Origin: Pseudomonadota bacterium
GTDB taxonomy: Bacteria; Pseudomonadota; Gammaproteobacteria; Burkholderiales; SG8-39
DNA length: 39,014 bases
Assembly: GCA_025352885.1 (NCBI GenBank)
Contig: JANXRZ010000220.1
Coordinates: 1-39,014 of the forward strand
Reading direction: 5' to 3'
This document shows, piece after piece, positions 31,055-37,692 of this stretch. The notes beneath the pieces are model-generated. The model saw only the letters and a list, made by a program, of their open reading frames with translations, ran no database searches and was not told where the DNA came from. Within the stretch, counting starts at the first letter, position 1. The number at the start of each line of letters is the position of its first letter. The position numbers and the translations under genes are program-made.

Positions 31055-32703
31055 GAGAGTTCCTTGGCTTTCGGGCGGGCCGCGTCCGAATGAGTGAGGG
31101 CGGCATCGAGCGCCGCCATGAACTGGCTGACCACGATGGGTTTGGTCAGGTAATTAAAGAATCCGGCCTCGAGGGCTTTCTCGACATCACGGGGCACGGC
31201 ATTTGCGCTTAGCGCGATGATGGGGATATGCGCCGTGGCCGGGTCCAGGCGCAGGATCTGCATCGCGTCGATGCCGCTCAGGCCGGGCAGGTGGATGTCC
31301 ATGAGGATGAGCTCGGGCAGGTAGGCACGCGCAAACTCGATGCCTAGGTTGCCGTCGGCAGCAGAGAGCAGGCGCAGGTCCGAACGCCGTGCCACCAATT
31401 GCTCGACGAGTTCCAGGTTCGCCGGGTTGTCTTCGACGTAGAGCAGCGTGCGAAGCGACGTTCCTTTGGGCATCGTGGCGTCCGCCTGGGCCGGGTGGTT
31501 TGCTTCCTGCGCGGCGAACTGCGGGGTGCCGGCCAACGCAAGCTCGAACCAGAAGACGCTGCCCTTGTCGACCGTGCTGTCGGCCCCGATCGCGCCACCC
31601 ATGAGCTCGACCAGACGCTTGGTCACCACCAGGCCAATCCCGGTGCCTTCCTCCGAGCTGTTTTCCTTGCCCAGCCGGTTGAAAGGCTGGAAGAGCTGCG
31701 CGAGCTGCTCGGGCGTGAGGCCGGCCCCGGTATCGCGCACGCTGATGCGGACCATGCCGGCCGTGTCCTGCGAGCAATCGACCTCGACCGCGCCGCCGGG
31801 CCGGTTGTACTTCACCGCGTTGAAAAAGAGGTTGATGAGCACCTGCTTCATGCGCGTGCGGTCGGCGTTCACGAACAGGGGGACGTCGAACCGCGGGAAT
31901 TTCATTGCGATGCCGCGCTTTTGCGCCTGCGGCTCGATCATGGCCCGGCATTCGAGCATGACCTCCACGAGCGAAACCGGCTCGCGCGAGAGCGTGACGT
32001 TCCCCGATTCGATGAGGGACAGGTCGAGGATCTCGTTGATGAGCTCGAGCAGATACCAGCCGGCCTTCAGGATCTGCTCCAGGTTGCGCTTCTGTGGGGC
32101 GGTAGGCGGCGGCGAGCCCGATTCCATGAGTTGGGCGAACCCGAGAATCGCATTCAGCGGCGTGCGCAACTCGTGGCTCATGCCCGAGAGGAAGTCGGTC
32201 TTGGCGCGGTTGGCTTTCTCCGCGGCCGCCATCGCGCGGTTCAGTTCGGCCTCGACGCGCTTCCTGGCCGAGTTGTTCGTACCGGTCAGCAGGTAGCCGA
32301 TGATTTTTTCATTGTCGTTGCGCAGCGCCGTGATCGAGATGATCGCGGGAAACCGGCTGCCGTCCTTGCAGATGTACGTGAGGTCGTAAATATCCTCGAT
32401 GCCCCGCGAGGCTTTGTAGGCGAGCGCCTCGAATCCCGGCGCGATCAGCACCTTGAGCTCGACGCTGAGCGCCGCCGCGCGGGCGCTTACTTCGTCCGGG
32501 TCGTGCATGTCGCTCGGCTTGATGCGGTTGACCACTTCGTCCGAGGTGTACCCGAGCATGCGCTCGGCGCCGACGTTGAAGAGCTGGATGATGCCTTTCT
32601 CGTCGGTGGCGATGATCGAGAAATTCGCGCTGGTCAGGATGGCGTTCTGGAGCGCGCCGGACTTGAGCAGTGCCTGTTTTTTGGCGAGGGAGAGTGGAAT
32701 CAT
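31051..32703 (-). CDS. PAS hybrid sensor histidine kinase
   Basis: 550 residues from the ATG at 32703; the longer frame to 32901 runs through the operators and is rejected. Domains: PAS (about 20-145, with ILTSANFSIIATDEKGIIQLFN), HisKA with His177 (FLSGMSHELRTPLNAILGF), HATPase_c (LINLFFNAVKYN, VRDTGAGLTPEQ, GTGIGLVVTKRLVELMGG) and a receiver with Asp469 (LILMDIHLPGLSG). There is no membrane segment, so it senses a cytoplasmic cue. First gene of a three-gene operon with the PAS response regulator and the Crp/Fnr protein; its promoter carries the palindrome at 32769. Confidence 0.9.
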   Translation of the reverse strand: MIPLSLAKKQALLKSGALQNAILTSANFSIIATDEKGIIQLFNVGAERMLGYTSDEVVNRIKPSDMHDPDEVSARAAALSVELKVLIAPGFEALAYKASRGIEDIYDLTYICKDGSRFPAIISITALRNDNEKIIGYLLTGTNNSARKRVEAELNRAMAAAEKANRAKTDFLSGMSHELRTPLNAILGFAQLMESGSPPPTAPQKRNLEQILKAGWYLLELINEILDLSLIESGNVTLSREPVSLVEVMLECRAMIEPQAQKRGIAMKFPRFDVPLFVNADRTRMKQVLINLFFNAVKYNRPGGAVEVDCSQDTAGMVRISVRDTGAGLTPEQLAQLFQPFNRLGKENSSEEGTGIGLVVTKRLVELMGGAIGADSTVDKGSVFWFELALAGTPQFAAQEANHPAQADATMPKGTSLRTLLYVEDNPANLELVEQLVARRSDLRLLSAADGNLGIEFARAYLPELILMDIHLPGLSGIDAMQILRLDPATAHIPIIALSANAVPRDVEKALEAGFFNYLTKPIVVSQFMAALDAALTHSDAARPKAKELS

Positions 32704-32740
32704 TTTTAGTCCCGAAGGCAGTGCGGCGAACGATCTGCCA

Positions 32741-32784
32741 ATAGTGGCGCAAGCGCCTGTAATTCGTTTGTTCGGCACCGAACA
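32741..32784 (-). promoter_or_regulatory. Activator-type palindrome upstream of the kinase/regulator/Crp-Fnr operon
   Basis: Perfect palindrome TGTTCG-GCAC-CGAACA (32769-32784). On the minus strand a weak -10 box CACTAT (32746 to 32741) follows after 22 bases. The kinase ATG is 38 bases beyond that. If a Crp/Fnr protein of this family binds here, the operon is autoregulated. The divergent ompA-operon site lies 65 bases away. Confidence 0.5.
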
Positions 32785-32849
32785 TAACGTTGCCCGTGTA
32801 GGTGGACAGTAGTCCCTTTCCGCGCCCTGCTGAAAACTATTTGCGCATG

Positions 32850-32892
32850 CGTTCGACACCGAACAGACCCCGCCTGCCCAGGTGCCTAATCT
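32850..32892 (+). promoter_or_regulatory. Class II-type activator site and -10 box of the OmpA operon
   Basis: CGTTCG-ACAC-CGAACA (32850-32865) has the perfect core GTTCG-N4-CGAAC, followed after exactly 21 bases by TAATCT (32887-32892). The OmpA-like gene begins at 32963. The geometry is identical to the sites at 3505 and 4074. Confidence 0.55.
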
Positions 32893-32962
32893 TCGGCTCA
32901 TTGATGCATCTCTCGCTCCAGGAACCTTCCCGGCTCGAAATCAATAACCAGGGATAACAAAA

Positions 32963-33655
32963 ATGAAACCAATGACCAGATTCGTAATCGCGGCTTTCGC
33001 AGCCACAACGCTGTTTCCGGCCTTCGCAAGCGCGCAGGACTCGAAGAACCAGGGCTTCCTCGTAAACGCCGGCAGCGGCATCGTGAAGAGCGGCACCGGC
33101 CTGTGCTGGGCGCACCGCGATGCCGACCAGCCTTCGCTCGACGATGCCTGCAACCCGCGTCCGATCGCCGCAATCACCCCGGCACCGGTTGCCATCCTAG
33201 CCGCCCCGCCCGCACAGGTCGCAGCCATTACACCGGCGCCGGCCCGTCAGGTTACCGAGACGCAGAAAATGAGCTTCTCCGGTGACGCGCTGTTCGAGTT
33301 CGATAAGGCCGTGTTGAAGCCCGAAGGCAAGACGATGCTCGATGGCCTCGTGACCAAGCTCGACGGCACGACCTACGACACCATCGCCGCTTTCGGCCAC
33401 ACCGACCGCATCGGCACCAACACCTACAACCAGAAGCTCTCCGAGCGTCGCGCCCAGGCAGTCAAGGCCTACCTCGAAAGCAGGAACGTGCAGGCCGGCC
33501 GCATCAATGCGGTGGGCAAAGGCGAAACGCAGCCGGTTACCAAGGCCAACGAGTGCCTGGGTGCGAAAAGCGCCAAGGTCATCGCCTGCCTCCAGCCGGA
33601 TCGTCGCGTCGACGTAGAAGTGACGGGCACGCGCATCGTCACCAGCTCACGCTAG
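32963..33655 (+). CDS. OmpA-family peptidoglycan-associated protein
   Basis: 230 residues with AGGGA 9 bases before the ATG. A signal peptide ends at ASAQ. A short N-terminal part containing two Cys (GTGLCWAHRD and DDACNPR) and an Ala/Pro linker precede the OmpA domain (about 100-225): LFEFDKAVLKPEG, FGHTDRIGTNTYNQKLSERRAQAVKAYL and the closing PDRRVDVEV. The Asp of GHTD and the Arg of SERRA bind diaminopimelate. No eight-stranded barrel is present, so this is a periplasmic or lipid-free anchor. The domain carries an insert with a Cys pair (NECLGAKSAKVIACL), common in betaproteobacteria. First gene of an envelope operon. Confidence 0.88.
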   Translation: MKPMTRFVIAAFAATTLFPAFASAQDSKNQGFLVNAGSGIVKSGTGLCWAHRDADQPSLDDACNPRPIAAITPAPVAILAAPPAQVAAITPAPARQVTETQKMSFSGDALFEFDKAVLKPEGKTMLDGLVTKLDGTTYDTIAAFGHTDRIGTNTYNQKLSERRAQAVKAYLESRNVQAGRINAVGKGETQPVTKANECLGAKSAKVIACLQPDRRVDVEVTGTRIVTSSR

Positions 33656-33696
33656 AAATTTACGCAGTCAACCAGTCAACCCAAAGGGAAATGAAA

Positions 33697-33915
33697 ATGA
33701 ACAAGACCAAAAGCATTGCAGCCAGCTCGCTGGTTGTCGCAATCCTCATCAGCCTCGGCGGATGCGCAGGGATGTCCACCCAGGATCGCAATACCGCCAT
33801 CGGTGCCGGAGTCGGTGCAGTCGGCGGTGCGGTCCTGACCGGCGGAAGCACGCTCGGAACAGTCGGCGGTGCCGCAGTCGGCGGCCTCATCGGCCACGAA
33901 ACCAGCAAGCGCTAA
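33697..33915 (+). CDS. Glycine-zipper lipoprotein (OsmB-like)
   Basis: 72 residues from ATG 33697, for which AGGGA lies at a proper 7-base distance; the ATG at 33691 is too close to that site. The lipobox is LGGC, so the mature protein is a small lipoprotein. The body is a glycine zipper with alternating small residues (NTAIGAGVGAVGGAVLTGGS and GTVGGAAVGGLIGHETSKR), able to form a tight helical hairpin in or near the outer membrane. OsmB-type relatives are osmotic/stress-induced. It lies 41 bases after the OmpA-like gene, in the same operon. Confidence 0.85.
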   Translation: MNKTKSIAASSLVVAILISLGGCAGMSTQDRNTAIGAGVGAVGGAVLTGGSTLGTVGGAAVGGLIGHETSKR

Positions 33916-33954
33916 GCCGCTCGCCTAACCCAACCCCAAAAATTGGAAACCAAA

Positions 33955-34881
33955 ATGAAAACTGCAATCCGCCTTGCCTTGATTACCCTTGCCACAGCGT
34001 CGGCACCCGCCTTCGCCCAGGCCGTCCCCCAGTGCTCGGACCTGTTCAATGCAAGCACGAACATGTTCTCGGCCGACAACGCGCCGGCCGGCTCGGCCAA
34101 CCGCCAGTGCTTCCTCACCGTGATGCCGAAAGACGGCCCGCAGTCGCTTGCAGGCTTCCCGCAACTGGCCAGCTATCCCCAGCCCCAAATCGGCGAAGGA
34201 CAGTATGAAGTCCTGCTGAGCGGCGGCGGTGGTGGCGGCGGCGCGGGCGCGTTCCTGTCTTCCGGTGGTGGCGGCTCAGGCGCCGTGCCTTCGAAGACGA
34301 CGCAGTACCTGACCCCGGGGATCTACAAGCTCACCATCGGCACGAGCGGCAAAGGCGGAGCGAACGGCGGCAACGGCGCGGACGGCAACCCGACCAGCAT
34401 CACCAAGGCCTACACCAATGAGGTGATCGCCGGCTTCAGCGGGGCCGACCAGTGGACCGGACGCGGTGCGGCCGGCGGACACGCTGCCGACAGCATGGGC
34501 GGACGGGGCGTGAACAACCAAGGCAATGGCGGCGCGGGCGGGCAGAAGCCGAACAAGGACGGCGCGGGCGAAATCCCCTCGCAGTCGGGCGGCACGATGA
34601 ATGTGGCAAACGTGACGACGGGTACGCCCGGCGTCGGCGGCCGGCGTGACGGCGGTGGCGGTGGCGGCGCAGGATTCGGCGACGGCGGTGCAGGCAAGTC
34701 AGGCGACATGGCCAACAACGACCTTGGCGGCCAGGGCGGCAACGGTTTTGTCAGGCTGCGGGCGATCCAGCTTGCACAAGCCACGCCGGCCGCGCCGATA
34801 GCCGTGGCTGCCGCCCCGATGGCCGCCCCGGCACCCGCATATGTGGCGCCGGTTCGCGCAGCGAAGAAAGACCGTAACTAA
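33955..34881 (+). CDS. Secreted glycine-rich protein
   Basis: 308 residues. A signal peptide (AIRLALITLATASAPAFAQA) is followed by a 60-residue region with two Cys (PQCSDLF and RQCFLTV), then an extended glycine-rich body with runs of five to seven Gly (SGGGGGGGAGAF, RRDGGGGGGAGFGDGG) interspersed with beta-like segments (TTQYLTPGIYKLTIGTSG), and an Ala/Pro C terminus. Gly-rich proteins of this kind resemble surface or matrix proteins; no catalytic motif is visible. It is 39 bases after the glycine-zipper gene and ends at a clear terminator. Confidence 0.78.
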   Translation: MKTAIRLALITLATASAPAFAQAVPQCSDLFNASTNMFSADNAPAGSANRQCFLTVMPKDGPQSLAGFPQLASYPQPQIGEGQYEVLLSGGGGGGGAGAFLSSGGGGSGAVPSKTTQYLTPGIYKLTIGTSGKGGANGGNGADGNPTSITKAYTNEVIAGFSGADQWTGRGAAGGHAADSMGGRGVNNQGNGGAGGQKPNKDGAGEIPSQSGGTMNVANVTTGTPGVGGRRDGGGGGGAGFGDGGAGKSGDMANNDLGGQGGNGFVRLRAIQLAQATPAAPIAVAAAPMAAPAPAYVAPVRAAKKDRN

Positions 34882-34893
34882 GAGCTGGACCCT

Positions 34894-34931
34894 GGCCCCG
34901 TGCATGTGCGAAGCACGGCACGGGGCCTTTC
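34894..34931 (+). terminator. Terminator after the Gly-rich gene
   Basis: A perfect 10-bp stem, GGCCCCGTGC (34894-34903) and GCACGGGGCC (34918-34927) with a 14-base loop, is followed by TTTCCTCTT. It lies 13 bases after the stop codon. The L,D-transpeptidase gene beyond it starts only 19 bases later, so either read-through occurs or that gene has its own signals. Confidence 0.65.
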
Positions 34932-34949
34932 CTCTTCAAAAAAAATTCA

Positions 34950-35585
34950 ATGACCCCCAAATTCTTCCAGCATGCAGCGCGCCTGATCGTGGCGCTTGCG
35001 TGCTTATCGGCTCTTCCCGCCCAGGCGCTCGACCTGCCCGAGGCTGCACGCGCAGTCCTCGCCGCAGATGACGCAGGCGGCAAGCCCTTCGCCATCGTCG
35101 ACAAGGTGGCCGCCAAGGTCTACGTGTTCGACACCGAGGGACACTTGCTCGGTTCGGCTGCGGCCCTGCTCGGCATCGCCAAGGGCGACCACTCGATCCC
35201 CGGTGTCGGCGAGATGGAGTTGTCTGCGATCCGCGTGCAGGATCGCACCACGCCGGCCGGCCGCTTCGAGGCAGCCCTTGGCCGCAACTACCACAACAAA
35301 GAGATTCTCTGGGTGGATTACGCCGCCGCGATCTCGATGCACCCGGTGATCAACACCAACCCGGCCGAGCGCCGCCCGCACCGCCTTGCGACGCGGACCC
35401 CGAGCGACAACCGCATCTCGTTCGGCTGCATCAACGTGCCGATCCCATTCTTCAAGGATGTCGTCAGCAGCGCTTTTCGAGAAAAGGGCGGCGTCGTCTA
35501 CGTCCTGCCCGAGATGACTTCGGGCGGAATCGCCTCCCTCATCAAGTCCCACGCCCCCACAGCCCGCAATACCGCCGTGCAATAA
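34950..35585 (+). CDS. L,D-transpeptidase-like (YkuD) protein
   Basis: 211 residues. A signal peptide (RLIVALACLSALPAQA) precedes a YkuD-type domain: FAIVDKVAAKVYVFDTEG, PAGRFEAALG, DYAAAISMH and the catalytic segment DNRISFGCINVPIPFF with the nucleophilic Cys. Such enzymes form 3-3 cross-links in peptidoglycan or attach proteins to it. No Shine-Dalgarno sequence is visible; the leader is A-rich (CAAAAAAAATTCA). Its position after OmpA-like, glycine-zipper and Gly-rich genes suggests a shared envelope role, possibly as the end of the same operon by read-through. Confidence 0.85.
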   Translation: MTPKFFQHAARLIVALACLSALPAQALDLPEAARAVLAADDAGGKPFAIVDKVAAKVYVFDTEGHLLGSAAALLGIAKGDHSIPGVGEMELSAIRVQDRTTPAGRFEAALGRNYHNKEILWVDYAAAISMHPVINTNPAERRPHRLATRTPSDNRISFGCINVPIPFFKDVVSSAFREKGGVVYVLPEMTSGGIASLIKSHAPTARNTAVQ

Positions 35586-35676
35586 ACGGCAGGCCGGCCG
35601 CATAGCCCGGCCAGCTCTCGTACTTGGCGAGCTTGAATTCCTTCTCGGCCGTATCCCATGAAATTTCGCAGAGCGG
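35542..35676 (-). pseudogene. Possible gene remnant opposite the transpeptidase 3' end
   Basis: A 44-codon open stretch on the minus strand has a protein-like composition (CEISWDTAEKEF, KLAKYESWPGYAAGLPFIAR) but no start codon, and is preceded directly by an in-frame TGA. It overlaps the last 44 bases of the transpeptidase gene. It may be the C-terminal fragment of a lost gene; I do not recognise the family. Confidence 0.25.
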
Positions 35677-35754
35677 TCAAGGCGCATCGGTGCGCGAGGA
35701 GAGCGGTGTATTATCGAAAGCACCCCGCACTGCAACACTCCACAGGAGAACTGC

Positions 35755-36732
35755 ATGGCTGCCGTGCTCTCCCAGCAGCAGGTCCCGGTCATCGGTTTCA
35801 AGCCTTTTCTCGAAGGACATGAGGCCGGCAAGGCCAGGGTCGCGCGCGAAATCGAGCGCGCCTGCACGGAGGTCGGCTTCTTCTACCTGGCCGACCACGG
35901 CATCCCGCAGGCGAAGATCGACGCGATGTTCCGCTCTTCCAAGCGCTTTTTCGACCTGCCCGAAGCGGTCAAGCTCGACCCGTCTTTGCAGATCACCATG
36001 GAGCGCAACAGGGGCTACCAGCCGCTGAAGTCGCGCTTGTATGGCAATGCCGGCGCGCCGGATTTGAACGAAGGCTTCAAGTACCAGCTCGAGCTGGCCG
36101 CCGACGATCCCGACGTGCTGGCGGGTGACCGCGTGCATGGCCTGAACCGCTGGCCGAAAGACCTCGATCCTGCGTGGCGCCAGCCGCTCATCGACTATTT
36201 CAACGAAGTCGAAGCGCTCGGCAAGAAATTGCTCGGCGGGTTCGCGCTGGCACTCGACCTGCCCGAGGCGTATTTCCACGCGTTCTACAAGAAGCCGCTC
36301 ACGCAGATTTCTTTGCTGCACTATCCGCCGCAGCCGCCGGCCGATCCGAACGATCACTATGGCATCCGGCCGCACACCGACGAGACGAGCTTTACGATCC
36401 TCATGCAGGATGAAGTCGGCGGTTTCCAGCTGAAGCTCGGCGAAGACTGGATCGACGCCACGCCGATCCCTGGCACCTTCCTCATCAACATTGGCGACTG
36501 GATGGCGCGTTGGACCAACGACCGTTTCGCATCCACGATGCATCGCGCCTATAACCGCAAGGGCAAGGAGCGGTACTCCGCGCCTTACTTCGCGATTCCC
36601 GACTATGACGCGGTGGTGGAGTGCCTGCCCACCTGCACGGAGCCCGGGAACCCGCCGAAGTATCCGCCGCAGAAAGTCGGCGACTCGATCAAGAAGCGCT
36701 TCTCGAGCAACTGGAACAAGGACAAGAAATGA
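35755..36732 (+). CDS. Isopenicillin-N-synthase-like 2OG-Fe(II) oxygenase
   Basis: 325 residues with AGGAG 8 bases before the ATG. The N-terminal DIOX_N region (VPVIGFKPFLEGHEAGKARVAREIERACTEVGFFYLADHGIP) and the catalytic jelly roll are both present. Iron ligands are His207, Asp209 (RPHTDETSFTIL) and His263 (STMHRAYN); Arg273 and Ser275 (ERYSAPYF) bind 2-oxoglutarate. The family hydroxylates or desaturates many small molecules; in bacteria several act in catabolism. The stop overlaps the start of the Bug gene (ATGA), so it leads a tight catabolic operon. Confidence 0.88.
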   Translation: MAAVLSQQQVPVIGFKPFLEGHEAGKARVAREIERACTEVGFFYLADHGIPQAKIDAMFRSSKRFFDLPEAVKLDPSLQITMERNRGYQPLKSRLYGNAGAPDLNEGFKYQLELAADDPDVLAGDRVHGLNRWPKDLDPAWRQPLIDYFNEVEALGKKLLGGFALALDLPEAYFHAFYKKPLTQISLLHYPPQPPADPNDHYGIRPHTDETSFTILMQDEVGGFQLKLGEDWIDATPIPGTFLINIGDWMARWTNDRFASTMHRAYNRKGKERYSAPYFAIPDYDAVVECLPTCTEPGNPPKYPPQKVGDSIKKRFSSNWNKDKK

Positions 36733-37691
36733 TTCGCCTATTGGCCGCACTGGTCCTCACCTTGGGCGCTTTCGGCGTCCACGCGCAGGCGTATCCCACC
36801 AAGCCGATCCGGCTCGTCGTACCTTTCCCGCCCGGGGGCAGCATCGACATCATGGCGCGCCGCCTCGCGATCCCGCTCACTGCGAAGCTCGGCCAGTCGG
36901 TGGTCGTTGAAAATCGCGCCGGCGCTGGCAGCATCGTCGGCGGCACGTTCGTCGCGCAATCGCCGAACGACGGCTACACGCTGCTCTTCGCCTCATCGAG
37001 CACGCTGACGCTGGCGCCTGCGATCACCGCAAAGCTCCCCTATGACCCGGCCAAGGACTTCACGCCGGTGTCGCTGGTGGGCGACCTGCCTTTCCTCCTG
37101 CTGGTGCACCCGTCGGTGCAGGCGAATAACGTCCAGGAGCTGATCGCGCTCGCCAAGGCGAATCCGGGCAAGCTTAACTACTCCTCCTTCGGCAACGCGA
37201 CGACCAACCATTTCTTCGGCGAGATGCTGAATTCCATGGGCGGGATCAGTGTCACGCACGTGCCATACAAGGGCGGCGCGCCGGCGCTCACGGCGCTCAT
37301 CGCGGGCGAAGTGCAGATCATGTTCGATTCGACGCCGGCCTCCATGCCGCGCGTGCAGGCGGGCGCGGTCAAGGCGCTCGGCATCACCTCGGCCAAGCGC
37401 GTGTCCTCTTATCCGCAGATCCCGACAATTGCGGAGCAGGGGCTGCCTGAGCTCGTCGGTGGCGCGTGGTTTGGCGTGCTGGGGCCCGGCGGGATGTCCG
37501 AGCAGATCGTGACGCTCCTCCACAAGCACATCGTCGACTCGCTCGCCGCGCCCGAAATGAAAGCGGAGTTCATGAAGAACGGCGTGGAGATGATCGGCAG
37601 CACGCCGCGCGAGTTCGCCGACTTCGTGCGTCGCGAGACGGCCAAGTGGGGCAAGATCGCGCGCGAAAACAACATCCGCGCGGACCAGTGA
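36729..37691 (+). CDS. Bug/TctC-type binding protein
   Basis: 320 residues from the ATG at 36729, inside the stop of the oxygenase gene. A signal peptide (LLAALVLTLGAFGVHAQ) precedes the canonical YPTKPIRLVVPFPPGGSIDIMARRLAIPLTAKLGQSVVVENRAGAGS, then QSPNDGYTLLFAS, VTHVPYKGGAPALTALIAGEV and WFGVLGPGGMSEQIV. It should capture an organic acid in the periplasm. The oxygenase before it and the CoA ligase after it suggest that it delivers their substrate, although the TctAB permease must be encoded elsewhere. Confidence 0.92.
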   Translation: MIRLLAALVLTLGAFGVHAQAYPTKPIRLVVPFPPGGSIDIMARRLAIPLTAKLGQSVVVENRAGAGSIVGGTFVAQSPNDGYTLLFASSSTLTLAPAITAKLPYDPAKDFTPVSLVGDLPFLLLVHPSVQANNVQELIALAKANPGKLNYSSFGNATTNHFFGEMLNSMGGISVTHVPYKGGAPALTALIAGEVQIMFDSTPASMPRVQAGAVKALGITSAKRVSSYPQIPTIAEQGLPELVGGAWFGVLGPGGMSEQIVTLLHKHIVDSLAAPEMKAEFMKNGVEMIGSTPREFADFVRRETAKWGKIARENNIRADQ

Positions 37692-37692
37692 A

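Noticed and set aside
31399-32709. 436-codon open frame on the plus strand
   Set aside because: Antisense shadow of the hybrid kinase gene; no domain recognisable.
34220-34700. GGC-rich runs as a structural DNA repeat
   Set aside because: Explained by polyglycine coding in the secreted Gly-rich protein.
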